Origin: Brachybacterium fresconis
Lineage (GTDB): Bacteria > Actinomycetota > Actinomycetes > Actinomycetales > Dermabacteraceae
Reading direction: 5' to 3'
Length of the DNA stretch: 64,000 nt
Assembly (NCBI RefSeq): GCF_017876515.1
Contig: NZ_JAGIOC010000002.1
Coordinates: 1 to 64,000 of the forward strand
Part shown: one piece after another, positions 53,857-63,690 of the stretch
How the letters are laid out: each line of letters begins with the position of its first letter
How positions within the stretch are numbered: the first letter of the stretch is position 1
Position numbers and translations under genes: made by a program
Notes under the pieces: generated by a model
Seen by the model: the letters and a program-made list of their open reading frames with translations, nothing else
Told to the model about the DNA's origin: nothing
Database searches by the model: none

Positions 53857-56097
53857 ATGGGTTGGGCCCGTCGAGTCATCGGTCTGACAGCGGCTGCACT
53901 GCTGATGCTCGGGGGTGCCGCGTCAGCCACCGCAGAGCCGTCCACGGCGCCACCCGCAACAGCGCCCGCAGAGGCGCCGACGGAGTCATCGCTCGTCGAC
54001 ACTCACGGATTGCGTGTCGGAGATCCCGGTGAATGTCCGACACCGGATCTCTCGGACCCTGGGGGCGGGTTGATTTCCGGCTTTTTCACCTTCTACACGA
54101 CCGACATGTGCCGAGCGCTCTCGACGATGCAGGACGTCTACGAGTCGGGTGGCGACACACTCATCACCTTCGGATACCGCCTCCAGTTGCGTGATCTCGA
54201 CGAGTCCGACCGGATCCTCACGGCCGACGGCGTAGTCGACGAGCGCTTCGACTGCCTCGAGGGGGGAGTTCCGTGCGTGGAGACGGCTCGGCAGGACGCC
54301 GGCGACGCCGAAATCCGCCGGGTCCTGACCTACTCAGGGGCCGAGCGCTTCGGCTCCGAGATGCTGGCCTGTGAAGAGTTGGACGCGGAGATTATCTCCG
54401 GGGACAGAAGATTCCAGCGTGTGCTCCTGCCCGTGGACAGGGAGGGGTGCGACGCAGACCAGTACGACCTCGTGCTGATCGCGAATGGCGCGCTCGACGC
54501 GAACACTGATGTCGCCACCGTCCTTGTTGCGGCAGACACCTTCGGTATCGACTTCCATCTGGGACTACCGCGACCCGGGCAGGACGCAGACGAGCCGTGG
54601 CTCATCGACACTTCCTACCTCGACACGGTGACCCGGTTCACCGAGCGCACCGTGCAGGACTGGGAATCGCGGTACGGCGATCTGGAGTCCTATGGCGGCC
54701 TGTATCAAAGCTCCGAGATGCCGATGAAGGGGAACGACGCTTGGGATGCCCAGTTCGCGCTGTACGACGCCCAGCATAGCGTCGTCGCCCGGAATGCACC
54801 CGGCCGTTCGATCCTCGTCAGTCCTTACATCGATGGGCGCCCTCACATGGGGAGTCCGGTCGAGGCCGTTGAACTCTTCACCCAGCGGCTGGTCGACTCC
54901 GCAGACGGGGCTCATCTGATTCTCGCACCGCAGGACGGCCGAGGGACCGGTAAGGGCGGCGTCTACTTCCCGGACCAGGCCGACGACATCGTGCTCGAAC
55001 GGTTGCAGGATGTGGTTGGAGGCGCGATGACGTACGACGAGGCGTTTGGCGGCGCGACCTCCCATGATTACTACACGGCCGCTCTGGAGAGTGGCAAGGC
55101 CGCAGGAGGCGATGCCTTCGAACTGTGGGCGAACATCGAGCTCATGGAGCCCTCGCCACTGGAGGGAGAGCCGGTGTGTATCCCCGGTGTGAACCGCGGC
55201 CAGGCGGACTCGGCACGCATCGCCACGCAGGTCTCGGTTGCTGGCGATACGGTGACCAAGCTGATCGGCTACGACTGGGACAACGCGATGCTCTGTGAGG
55301 TCCCAGGCAAGGACGCCCTCGTGGAACAGCTCGCCGCTGACGAGGAGCGTCCCGTTCCCACCGGTGTGACCCTCGAGCCGGGCGGCACTGCGCTGATGAC
55401 CGGCTACCAGCTCGACGGAGTGGCCGGCACCGTGTCCTGGAGAGGTAGCGACGGCAGCGAGCAGGGTGCTGAGATCTCGCCTGAGGCCAGCGTGAGTTTC
55501 CCTGATTACGGGTCGTCGCGTCCCGCCGCGCATCCGGCCGCTCTGCAGGCGGTGCGCTTCCGTCTGGATGTCGAAGATATCGATTCGTCGGCCCCGTGGA
55601 TCTCCGTCACGCTGGAGAGCCCGCAGGGGAGCATCGCTTATGGGACGTACAGCGTCGTCCCCGCTCAGGCCGAAACGACCTGCGACACCACGGTGACGGG
55701 CGAGCATTCCGACCCTCTCGAGATCGGCGCCGGCACTACCTGTCTTGAGGGCGCCACGGTGAATGGGCCGGTGCGAATCGGTGAAGCGGCACGGGTGCTG
55801 GTCCTCGACACGACGATCCGGGGGCCTGTGACCTCCCAGAGTGCGGAGAGCGTACACGTCAAGGACAGCCAGTTGCGCGGTCCACTTCAGCTGCAGGGCA
55901 CCACGAGAGCGCTGACCCTGCAGGACACCACCGTGCAGGGCCCGGTGTACCTGAAGCAGGATCAGACAGGTCCGCTCGGCATTCAGATGACGGAAGTCCA
56001 GATCGACGGCCCGCTCCGCTGCGATGCGGACACCGAGCTCGCGGCGCTCGGATTGGAGGTCCACGGTCCCGTCGGGCCGATGTGCCATATCGGGTAA
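53857..56097 (+). CDS. Secreted DUF4434 protein with β-helix tail
   Basis: 746 residues from ATG 53857 with GAAGGAG 7 bases upstream. Signal peptide WARRVIGLTAAALLMLGG to about residue 28. Residues about 70-440: DUF4434-like TIM barrel, a glycoside-hydrolase-like domain (ISGFFTFYTTDMC at its start). Then a β-sandwich, and from about 600 to the end short repeats of the type T.V.GPV.I (GATVNGPVRIG, TTIRGPVTS, SQLRGPLQL, TTVQGPVYL, VQIDGPLRC), like a right-handed β-helix or bactofilin. Probably degrades or binds the polymer whose fragments the ABC importer takes up. Confidence 0.8.
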   Translation: MGWARRVIGLTAAALLMLGGAASATAEPSTAPPATAPAEAPTESSLVDTHGLRVGDPGECPTPDLSDPGGGLISGFFTFYTTDMCRALSTMQDVYESGGDTLITFGYRLQLRDLDESDRILTADGVVDERFDCLEGGVPCVETARQDAGDAEIRRVLTYSGAERFGSEMLACEELDAEIISGDRRFQRVLLPVDREGCDADQYDLVLIANGALDANTDVATVLVAADTFGIDFHLGLPRPGQDADEPWLIDTSYLDTVTRFTERTVQDWESRYGDLESYGGLYQSSEMPMKGNDAWDAQFALYDAQHSVVARNAPGRSILVSPYIDGRPHMGSPVEAVELFTQRLVDSADGAHLILAPQDGRGTGKGGVYFPDQADDIVLERLQDVVGGAMTYDEAFGGATSHDYYTAALESGKAAGGDAFELWANIELMEPSPLEGEPVCIPGVNRGQADSARIATQVSVAGDTVTKLIGYDWDNAMLCEVPGKDALVEQLAADEERPVPTGVTLEPGGTALMTGYQLDGVAGTVSWRGSDGSEQGAEISPEASVSFPDYGSSRPAAHPAALQAVRFRLDVEDIDSSAPWISVTLESPQGSIAYGTYSVVPAQAETTCDTTVTGEHSDPLEIGAGTTCLEGATVNGPVRIGEAARVLVLDTTIRGPVTSQSAESVHVKDSQLRGPLQLQGTTRALTLQDTTVQGPVYLKQDQTGPLGIQMTEVQIDGPLRCDADTELAALGLEVHGPVGPMCHIG

Positions 56098-56140
56098 GCG
56101 CTGCCGAATATCGCGGACGGCGCGGCCCCTCCTTCACCGC

Positions 56141-56173
56141 CAACCAGGAAGGACCACCAAGGCTTCTTGGTTG
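56141..56173. terminator. Hairpin between convergent genes
   Basis: CAACCAGGAAG and CTTCTTGGTTG pair over 11 positions (one G-T) between the DUF4434 gene and nagA. The remaining 56098-56447 shows no gene. Confidence 0.55.
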
Positions 56174-56447
56174 CGGCATGGCCGTGGCCGAGGAACGCTC
56201 TTGACCAACGGGGCCAATTCCTGCGCCACGGCAGCAACAAGCAACCCTCCAGCCCCGGTGGGTCGGGGCTCGGAAGATCGTGAGCGCTGGTCTCGGATCG
56301 GATGAGCTCGACGACGACGAACTGGCCTGTGAGGGCGTGGTAAAGCAACGGGTCGAGGTGCTCCTTGGCACGCACGGTGGCGCTGAGCTGCTGCAGCCGC
56401 CCCACCTCCTCCGAGCTTATTCAGGGACCCGAATCGCGTGGCAGTGA

Positions 56448-57473
56448 TCAGGTGCTGTGGACGAGCGCTCCTGCCACCGTGGTGGCCAGCACCCGGTCCC
56501 CGACCAGCTCCACCCGGTCCTGGCCGCCGGTGACCCGCTCCCCCAGTCCCATCAGCTCTGCGGGATGGGTGGTCGCCATCGCCAGCAGCTCGGCGGAGCT
56601 GAGGGGCAGGTGGGCGGTGGCCCAGGCGAGGCAGTCGTGCAGGGAGCTGCCGGAGCCGGCCAGCAGCTCGGTGTCGGGAAGCCTCAGGCTCCCGTCGGGC
56701 CGCACCTCGACGCTGCCCCCAACGGGGGTGGTATACAGACCGGGCTCGCTTCCCGCGAGCGCGGCCGAATCGGAGGTGAGCACGCAACGCGCGGGCGTTT
56801 TGGCGCGGATCATGACGGTGAGGGTCTCGGCCGGCAGATGGTGGCCGTCGGCGATCAGCATCGCGGTCAGGCGGTCCTCGGCGAGCTGGGTCCACAGGTG
56901 ATTTGGGTGGCGCGGCAGCCGGGCGTGGGTGCCGTTGCCTAGGTGGGTGCTCAGGCCAGCGCCGGCGTCGACGGCGACGCGTACCTGCTCGGGGGTGGGA
57001 GTACAGTGGCCGATCGAGATGCGCACGCCCTGGGAGGTTGCAGCGGCGATGTACTCGGCTGCGCCGGCCCTCTCCGGCGCCAGCGTCACGATTCGGATCA
57101 GGCTGTCCGCGGCGCGCTGCCACCGGTTCAGCTCGGCGATATCGGGGTCGCGCAGGTGGCGGGGGTCATGGGCACCGCGGGGGCCGTCGTCGGCTGCGAG
57201 CGAGGGGCCCTCGACGTGAATGCCGGCGATGGAGTGGGCCAGTAGCCGATCGCTGCGGCGCGCGGCGGCGATCACGGCCAGCACATGCGTGATCTTCTCC
57301 TCGCTCGCAGTGATCACGGTTGGCAGGTAAGTGGTCACCCCTTGGGCCCACAGGGCGCGGGTCAGCTCCGTGACGGTCTCGATGTCGACGTCGTCGGCGT
57401 TGACGTCATACCCGGCGTAGCCATTGACCTGTAGGTCTATCAGTCCTGGTCGGGTGTGGGGCTGCCCGCTCAT
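56448..57473 (-). CDS. nagA: NagA-like N-acetylglucosamine-6-phosphate deacetylase
   Basis: 341 residues from ATG 57473. GLIDLQVNGYAGYDVNADD, IHVEGPSLA, SIGHCTPTPEQV, STHLGNGTHARL, LTSDSAALAG match the NagA barrel and metal/acid residues. The small N-terminal β-domain of E. coli NagA (about 45 residues) is absent. The start touches the nagB stop (TGATG). Confidence 0.85.
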   Translation of the reverse strand: MSGQPHTRPGLIDLQVNGYAGYDVNADDVDIETVTELTRALWAQGVTTYLPTVITASEEKITHVLAVIAAARRSDRLLAHSIAGIHVEGPSLAADDGPRGAHDPRHLRDPDIAELNRWQRAADSLIRIVTLAPERAGAAEYIAAATSQGVRISIGHCTPTPEQVRVAVDAGAGLSTHLGNGTHARLPRHPNHLWTQLAEDRLTAMLIADGHHLPAETLTVMIRAKTPARCVLTSDSAALAGSEPGLYTTPVGGSVEVRPDGSLRLPDTELLAGSGSSLHDCLAWATAHLPLSSAELLAMATTHPAELMGLGERVTGGQDRVELVGDRVLATTVAGALVHST

Positions 57474-58258
57474 CAGGGTCGTCCGCCGGAGCGCAGGCTC
57501 TGGGGCAGCTCGGTCGCAGCCGCGGCATCGAGGTGGACGACCACGTCGGAGTGGGTGTGCACGGCGCTCGCCGGGACCTCGGCGCTCACGGGACCGGTGA
57601 GGGTGGAGGCGACCGCCTCGGCTTTCGTCTCGCCGAGCACGGTGCAGACTATGGTGCGCGCCGCGAGCATGGCGGGGACGGTGAGCGTCAGGGCGTGGGT
57701 GGGGACCTGGTCGATGCTCGGGAAGAGTCCCTCGTCGACCTGTTGCCTGCGAGAGGTGGCTGCCAGCGCGACCTTGCGCACCAGGGCGGGGTCGGTAAGG
57801 TCGGTGTCGCCGGGTTCGTTGAAGGCGATGTGTCCGTTGACGCCGATACCCAGGCACACCAGGTCGATCGGGCCGGCAGCGACCACCTCGCTGTAGCGGC
57901 GCACTTCACCGTCGGGGTCGACGTCCTGCCGGATCCGGTTTAGGCCGGGCCGTGCGGCGGTGGGCAGCCGGTCGGACAGCCAGGTCCCGAAGGAGGCGGG
58001 GTGCGCTGGGTCGAGCTCGAGGTAGTCGTCCATGTGCAGGGACGTGACCCGCGACCAGTCGATTCGCGGGTCCTGGCCGAGGGTGCGCAGCATCTGCTCC
58101 TGGGACGGCGCGGACGCGAAGATCACCCGCGCCCTGGGCTGCTCGGCCAGCACCTTCGCGAGCGCATCGGCGGCCGTACGACCGGCGGCTGTGCCGGCGG
58201 CTTCCGCCGTATGGCTGACCACGACGTTCACTGTCGATGCTCGATCGACGACCGACAT
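57473..58258 (-). CDS. nagB: Glucosamine-6-phosphate deaminase-like enzyme
   Basis: 261 residues. SLHMDDYLEL (catalytic Asp), LGIGVNGHIAFNEPG (His and Glu), VRKVALAATSRRQQ, THALTLTVPAML. Converts glucosamine-6-P to fructose-6-P and ammonia. Shares its upstream region, with operator 58423-58436, with the AGE pseudogene. Confidence 0.9.
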   Translation of the reverse strand: MSVVDRASTVNVVVSHTAEAAGTAAGRTAADALAKVLAEQPRARVIFASAPSQEQMLRTLGQDPRIDWSRVTSLHMDDYLELDPAHPASFGTWLSDRLPTAARPGLNRIRQDVDPDGEVRRYSEVVAAGPIDLVCLGIGVNGHIAFNEPGDTDLTDPALVRKVALAATSRRQQVDEGLFPSIDQVPTHALTLTVPAMLAARTIVCTVLGETKAEAVASTLTGPVSAEVPASAVHTHSDVVVHLDAAAATELPQSLRSGGRP

Positions 58259-58422
58259 CAGCGTCCTCCTTCATACCGGAATCCGTGCCAGGACTCCGTG
58301 CCTGGAAATCTTGCGTAGAAAATCATGCCTCGACAGCGCGCACCCTGCCGGGCGAGCGCCTAACCAGCCCTGGGACGACCCGTCTCGCACGGGAACGATC
58401 CCGTGACAGGCCGACCGCAAAC

Positions 58423-58436
58423 TGCAATCGGTTGCA
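58423..58436. promoter_or_regulatory. LacI-type operator 3
   Basis: TGCAATCGGTTGCA, the most symmetric copy, between the divergent nagB and AGE-epimerase genes. Confidence 0.72.
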
Positions 58437-58503
58437 CACTAGCACGGGTGGGCGGCATCATGGGAGGGGCCTCCCAGCACCCGCACGCGACGGAGGATCG
58501 CTG

Positions 58504-59423
58504 ATGACCTCGACCATCCGATCTGACCGGCCCGGCGCGCCGTCCGATCCCCGTGAGCATCTCAAGCAGGTGATCCTGCCGTTCTGGCTCGCCCAGGAGC
58601 TCGGCGGGTTCTTCACCTGTTTCGACAACCAGAGCCGGGAGAGGGTCTCGACCGATAAGTTCACCTGGTCGCAGGGGCGTTTCGTGTGGCTGCTGGCCCA
58701 GGCTGCGCATCTGGCCGAGCCGGGTCTGCTCTCGGTGGACACGGCCCGGTTGCTGGAGGCCGCTCGCTTCGGTGCCGCCTTCCTGCTCGACCATGCTGTT
58801 CGGCAAGATTCGACGACGCGCTTCGTCATCGGTCGGCGCGGCGGCGAACCCGACGGGCGAGCGAGGCTGGCTCGACGCAGCGGCGCCCATTCTGGAGCGG
58901 TCGCGAGCGGATCATCTGGCAGGGACCGCGCCCACTGCCCCGTACGAGATTCCGGCCGGGCACGGAGGGTACGGGCCGCGGATGATCCTGGCCGACACGT
59001 TGCTGGTATTTGCGCAGGCCGCCGAGGGCGCTGCGGGCACGGAGCGGGAGCAGCCGCGGGAGGCGGTCGAGGCGGTGGTCTCGCAGCGTCTGCCGGACGA
59101 CACGTTCTCGGAGATGCCCAGCCCGGATCCGGTCTCCCTGATCTCTCGGCATTGGGTCCCCGGGCACGCTATCGAGGGAAGCTGAGTGGCACTGGAGGTG
59201 CTCGGCGACGTCCGTGACCGCGGCCCGTTGCTCGACTCACTGGCGGCGCTGTGCGAGCTGGGGTGGGACCGCGAGCACGGAGGTTTGCTGGGCTTCTGCA
59301 ACCGTGAGGGGCCATCCGCTCCGCGGGGGTGTCCGGGGCCCCTATGAGCAGCTGGTGACCTCGGCCAGGGACCCCTTCCACACCTGCAACCTGATGCAAA
59401 TGGTCGAGCTCGACCGGGGGTAA
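58504..59423 (+). pseudogene. N-acylglucosamine 2-epimerase (AGE family), decayed
   Basis: Starts MTSTIRSDRPGAPSDPRE, with ELGGFFTCFDNQSRE and FTWSQGRFVWLLAQ clear in frame. The frame shifts near 58840 (then GERGWLDAAAPILERS, HWVPGHAIEGS), again at about 59185 (LGWDREHGGLLGF) and near 59310 (GPYEQLV). Then DPFHTCNLMQMVEL follows, skipping about 100 residues. At least three shifts and one internal deletion, so not functional. It once linked the amino-sugar pathway to the nag genes. Confidence 0.85.
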
Positions 59424-59450
59424 GGGGTGACGCTCGAGTGCCGAGCAGTC

Positions 59451-60431
59451 TCAGGCCCTGGCCGGTCCGACGGTGCCACGCAGCATCGGCGTGCCGGGCA
59501 GGGTCACGGTGCGGGGGGTGTTTCCGGCGAGGAGCTCGGTGAGCGAGTCCACCGAGGCGCGCCCCAGTTCGGTGAACGGCGCCGAGACGGTGGTCAGACT
59601 GGGTGTCATGGTCTGGGCGAGCAGCACGTCGTCGCAGCCGACAATGCTGAGATCATCGGGAATGCTCTTGCCCAGCTCACTGAGCCCGGAGATGACGCCG
59701 GCCGCCATCAGGTCGTCGAAGGCGAACACTGCGGAGGCGTCGGACGCGACGACCTGCTGGGCGGCGGCGCGGCCGTCGGCGAACTGCGCTTCGAAGGGCC
59801 GTAGCTCGATGAGCTCGACGTCCTTCGCCTCGGCCCAGGTCCGCACGGCCTTGGCGCGGTGCGTGGCGGCCCAGGCAGCTCGCGGGCCCCGCAGCAAAGC
59901 AATACGGCGATGCCCCAGATGGTGGAGGTGGTCAGCGATCTCCTGCAGCGCCGGAGTATTGTCGCAGACCACGCCGGGCAGGCTGCGCATGGAGCGGTTG
60001 ACGATCACGGCGGGGATGCCGTCCAGCACCTCGTGCAGTCGTTTCGAGGGCAGGCGCGGCGAGGCGATGATCAGTCCGTCGACCTGGGGGCGTATGCGGT
60101 CGACCAGTTCCTGCTCCGCGGTCGAACTGAGTTCGGAGTCGATCAGAAGCAGCTCGGCGTCCTTGTCCCGAGCGGCGTCTTGGACGGCGCGGATCAGCGG
60201 CGGGAAGAACGGGTTCTCGACATCGGGCACCAGCATTCCGATCACGCCGGTGCGGCCGGTGGCCAGTCCGCGTGCGGCGCGGTTGGGAGAATAGCCGAGG
60301 TCGCGGGCAGTGGCCACGATCCTCTCGCGCAACTCGCTCTTGACCATCTCGGGGCGTGAGAAGGCGCGGGAGACCGTTGAGGGTGAGACACCCACCGTGG
60401 TGGCGATCGAATAGATCGTGGCCCTTCGCAT
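59451..60431 (-). CDS. LacI-family regulator
   Basis: 326 residues from ATG 60431. HTH IYSIATTVGVSPSTVSRAFSR, then the periplasmic-binding-like sensor (IGMLVPDVENPFF, VFAFDDLMAAGVI, SIVGCDDVLLAQ). The obvious candidate to bind the TGCAAnCGnTTGCA sites around it. Confidence 0.93.
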   Translation of the reverse strand: MRRATIYSIATTVGVSPSTVSRAFSRPEMVKSELRERIVATARDLGYSPNRAARGLATGRTGVIGMLVPDVENPFFPPLIRAVQDAARDKDAELLLIDSELSSTAEQELVDRIRPQVDGLIIASPRLPSKRLHEVLDGIPAVIVNRSMRSLPGVVCDNTPALQEIADHLHHLGHRRIALLRGPRAAWAATHRAKAVRTWAEAKDVELIELRPFEAQFADGRAAAQQVVASDASAVFAFDDLMAAGVISGLSELGKSIPDDLSIVGCDDVLLAQTMTPSLTTVSAPFTELGRASVDSLTELLAGNTPRTVTLPGTPMLRGTVGPARA

Positions 60432-60560
60432 CATACGTCCTTCCGTCGGCCCAGGCGGCCCTGCTATCGCTCCGGGGGATGGGGAATATACTGCCGCATC
60501 GCGGCGGCAGGGCGACCGGGCGACGGGCCGACCCTGCTGCTCGCCGTCAGGCCTGCCCGC

Positions 60561-61559
60561 TCAGAAGTGCTGTGGCGCTCCCCCCTTGCCAGCGCTGAAC
60601 TGCGCTTTGAGGGCGATTTCGGTGGCCCGCAGGCTCGCAGCGGTCGTGATTTCCGGCTGCTCGCCGGCGAGCAGTGCGTCGAAGAAGTACTGGGCGGGAC
60701 GCTGGGCGGGGCCGAGCGGCTCGTCCCAGGTCTCGCGGTCGTGGGTGGTCACGGTCAGGCGGTGATAGGCCCAGTCGACCTCTGCCGTGCCGAGTGAGCC
60801 GGTCACGCGCATGCGGTAGTGACCGTGGACGTCGGCCGCCTCCGGGCCGAGCCAGTTCGCTTCGATGGTCGCCGGCACGTCGCCAGCGAGCATCAGCAGA
60901 GCAACGTGGTCGTCGAAGCCGGGGTGGTCATCGGCCCGGGCGTTGCCGACGTGCGCCGAGACGGTCCCGACCGGGGCCGTTCCCTGCTGCTCGCCGATCA
61001 GATCCAGTACGAGATCGATGTCGTGAATGGGCAGGTCGCCGGCGATGCCGCCGTAGGTGGCGGGGTCCAGGAACCAGGCCGGGCGGGTGGGCTGATTGAG
61101 TTTGTGCGGGCCGGTGGCGGCGACCATCGCGATGTTTCCGAGCACACCACCCGACAGCAGGCGCCGCAGCGCGAGCGTGGCCGGGTAGAAGCGCTTTTCG
61201 AAGACGATCGAGACGTGCCGTTCCGCGTCCACGGCGGCCTCGCGAATCGTCTCGAGCTGCGTGAGGGAGGTGCACAGCGGCTTGTCGGCCAGCACATGGG
61301 CTCCGGCTCGCAGCGCTGCGACGGCGGCCTCGGCGCGTTGGTTGTAGATCCCGGTGATGAGTGCGACATCGACGTCATGGGCCTCTAGCAGCTGCTGCGG
61401 AGTGTCGTACAGCGGGGCGCTGAGCCCGCTCAGGAACCTCTCGCGCAGCTTAGGGTCCGGTTCGGAGGCCGCCACCAGTTCGAGTTCGTCGCGGTGGGCG
61501 ACCTCGGCCAGGGCGTAGTCGACGTGCTGATGGGCTGCGCCGAGGATGGCGACCTTCAT
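60561..61559 (-). CDS. Gfo/Idh/MocA-family oxidoreductase
   Basis: 332 residues from ATG 61559. MKVAILGAAHQHVDYAL, ADKPLCTSLTQLE with the Lys, GGIAGDLPIHDIDLVLDLIG. Translationally coupled to the next oxidoreductase gene (ATGA). Confidence 0.92.
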   Translation of the reverse strand: MKVAILGAAHQHVDYALAEVAHRDELELVAASEPDPKLRERFLSGLSAPLYDTPQQLLEAHDVDVALITGIYNQRAEAAVAALRAGAHVLADKPLCTSLTQLETIREAAVDAERHVSIVFEKRFYPATLALRRLLSGGVLGNIAMVAATGPHKLNQPTRPAWFLDPATYGGIAGDLPIHDIDLVLDLIGEQQGTAPVGTVSAHVGNARADDHPGFDDHVALLMLAGDVPATIEANWLGPEAADVHGHYRMRVTGSLGTAEVDWAYHRLTVTTHDRETWDEPLGPAQRPAQYFFDALLAGEQPEITTAASLRATEIALKAQFSAGKGGAPQHF

Positions 61560-62590
61560 CGAAGCTCCTTGAGGGTGGTGAGGCGGCCTGTGCGGGCCGC
61601 GGTGGTGATGGTGTCGATCAGGCGGACGGTGGCGGCGCCGTCCGCCGCGGTGATCGCCGGGTCCCGGCCCTCGGCGATAGCGTCCAGGATGTCTCTCCAC
61701 TGCTGGATGTGGCCGGCGAGGCCGATGGCGGTGGGGTCGGAGGCTCCGACGCCGATGCCCTCGCCGTCGGCGCCGATCTGCGGGGCGGGGACACCGTCGA
61801 CGTCCCAACGGGTGATCTCGCCCTGACCGATCTCGACCACGCCGCGCTCGCAGTGCAGGGTCAGGGTCGCGGGCGATCCGGGCGGCGTGGCGGTGGTGGT
61901 GGAGATCAGGCCCAGCGCCCCGCCGGTGAAGCGGAGGGTAGCAACGGTCGTGTCCTCCGCCGCGGAGTCGTGGGCGAGGGTGGCCTGCTGGGCGGTGACC
62001 GATTCGACGGGGCCGGCCAGCCATTGCAGCAGGTCGACGTTATGGACTCCCTGGTTCATCAGCGACCCGCCCCCGCCCGCAGGATCGCCGCGCCAGGCGG
62101 CCGCCGCGTAGTAGTCCTCATCGCGCCACCAGTGGACGTGAGTGGTGGCCAGACGCACCGCGCCGAGCGTCCCGGCCCTGAGTGCTCGGCGCACCGCGAC
62201 CACCTCGGGTTCGAGGCGGCGCTGGGAGATCGTCGAGACGGTCAGCCCCTGCTTGGTGGCGAGGCCGACGATCCGGTCGGCGTCGGTCGCGGTCAGGGCC
62301 AGTGGCTTCTCGACCACTACGTGCTTGCCGGACTGGAGGGCCGCGAGGGCCTGCTCGGCGTGCGCCCCGCTCGGGGAGCAGATCGCGACCACGTCGACGT
62401 CATCGCGGAAGTTCAGCTCCTCGGGCGGGACCTGGACGGCATCGGGCCAGCCGGCCTCCGCGGTGGCAGCGGCATCGCTCCCGCTGAAGGCGCGCAGTTC
62501 GGCCCGGTCGCGCAAAGCGTCGAGGGCACGCGCATGGCTACGGCCGATGGTCCCCAGGCCGATCAGGCCGATGCCGGTCACGGTGGTCAT
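61556..62590 (-). CDS. Gfo/Idh/MocA-family oxidoreductase
   Basis: 344 residues from ATG 62590. GIGLIGLGTIGRSHARAL, VVEKPLALTATDAD, GGGGSLMNQGVHNVDLLQWL with the catalytic His region. First gene of the minus-strand pair. Confidence 0.92.
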   Translation of the reverse strand: MTTVTGIGLIGLGTIGRSHARALDALRDRAELRAFSGSDAAATAEAGWPDAVQVPPEELNFRDDVDVVAICSPSGAHAEQALAALQSGKHVVVEKPLALTATDADRIVGLATKQGLTVSTISQRRLEPEVVAVRRALRAGTLGAVRLATTHVHWWRDEDYYAAAAWRGDPAGGGGSLMNQGVHNVDLLQWLAGPVESVTAQQATLAHDSAAEDTTVATLRFTGGALGLISTTTATPPGSPATLTLHCERGVVEIGQGEITRWDVDGVPAPQIGADGEGIGVGASDPTAIGLAGHIQQWRDILDAIAEGRDPAITAADGAATVRLIDTITTAARTGRLTTLKELR

Positions 62591-62700
62591 GAGGTTCCCT
62601 TCCCTGGTGAGGCCGGTTCGCCCAGCAGGGCGACCAGGTCCCGTCCGGTGCACCGAACGTTACGTGAACAGCTCCAACCTACGGCGTTCACCACTTGACG

Positions 62701-62714
62701 TGCAAGCGATTGCA
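62701..62714. promoter_or_regulatory. LacI-type operator 4
   Basis: TGCAAGCGATTGCA in the 237-bp divergent region between two oxidoreductase units; it could control both. Confidence 0.72.
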
Positions 62715-62827
62715 GACCAGGCTAGGTCCAGCAGGCCCCGCCGCCGTCGCCTCTCGCCGATGACTGTCGGGGCTCGCGACCAGCCAGCGACAGGTCCGGA
62801 TAGGCCCGGACCATGAGGGGAGCAGCC

Positions 62828-63688
62828 GTGCTGCGCATCGGAATGATCGGTACCGAGAACTCGCACATCACGCATTTCACCCGGTTCTTGAACGTGGAGC
62901 AGCGCCATCCAGGGGTGCGCGCCGCCGCTCTCGCCGGCGGCCGCAGCGAGCGGAACCTGGAACTCGCCGAGCTGGGCGGGATCGACCTGATCGTCGACAA
63001 GCCCGCCCAGCTGGTGGACGAGGTCGATGCCGCGATCGTCTCCACCCGTGACGGGGCCAAGCACCTCGAGGATGCCCGGCCGCTGCTGGAGGCCGGCAAG
63101 CCGGTGCTGGTCGATAAGCCCCTGGCCGCCTCCATCGAGCATGCCCAGGAGCTGCTCCGGATCACGGAGCAGAACTCTGCGCTGCTGCTGTCCTGCTCTG
63201 CGCTGCGCTTCGTGCCCGAGATCGGGCACCTGGTACCGACCGAGAAGAGCGGCCCGCTGCGCCACCTGCACGTGATCGGCCCGGCCGATCCGGACAGCGA
63301 CTATTCGGGTCTGTTCTTCTACGGCATCCACCACGTCGAGGCAGCGCTGGAGATCCTCGGCGACCCGGAAATCGATCTCGCCGCACTCGATGTGCGTGCC
63401 GTGCGCCGTGGTGACACCGTGGTGGCCACGCTGCGTATCGCCGACACAGAGGTCACCTTCACCTTCGTCGTGCCCGACGCCGGATCGCGAGTTCCGTTCC
63501 ATGCCACCGGCATCTACCAGGCCGCGGTGGTCTCGCGCGACCTCACGCTCGGCGGGGACTACAACGCGCCGGCACTGACCGAGTTCCTGACGGCCGTCGA
63601 GACTGGCTCGGTCTCCCGCTCCCCCGGCCAGCTGCTGGCGCCCGTCGCGGTGCTGTCAGCCATCTCCTCCGCTCTCGAAAGGAACTGA
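62828..63688 (+). CDS. Gfo/Idh/MocA-family oxidoreductase
   Basis: 286 residues from GTG 62828, which has GGGGAG 5 bases upstream. LRIGMIGTENSHITHFTRFL, VDKPLAASIEHAQE, FFYGIHHVEAALEIL. Followed after 2 bases by another member. Confidence 0.9.
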   Translation: MLRIGMIGTENSHITHFTRFLNVEQRHPGVRAAALAGGRSERNLELAELGGIDLIVDKPAQLVDEVDAAIVSTRDGAKHLEDARPLLEAGKPVLVDKPLAASIEHAQELLRITEQNSALLLSCSALRFVPEIGHLVPTEKSGPLRHLHVIGPADPDSDYSGLFFYGIHHVEAALEILGDPEIDLAALDVRAVRRGDTVVATLRIADTEVTFTFVVPDAGSRVPFHATGIYQAAVVSRDLTLGGDYNAPALTEFLTAVETGSVSRSPGQLLAPVAVLSAISSALERN

Positions 63689-63690
63689 CG

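Noticed and set aside
56134..57123. Long alternative minus-strand frame over nagA
   Set aside because: Arg/Pro/Gly-rich translation without motifs; nagA occupies the region in another frame.
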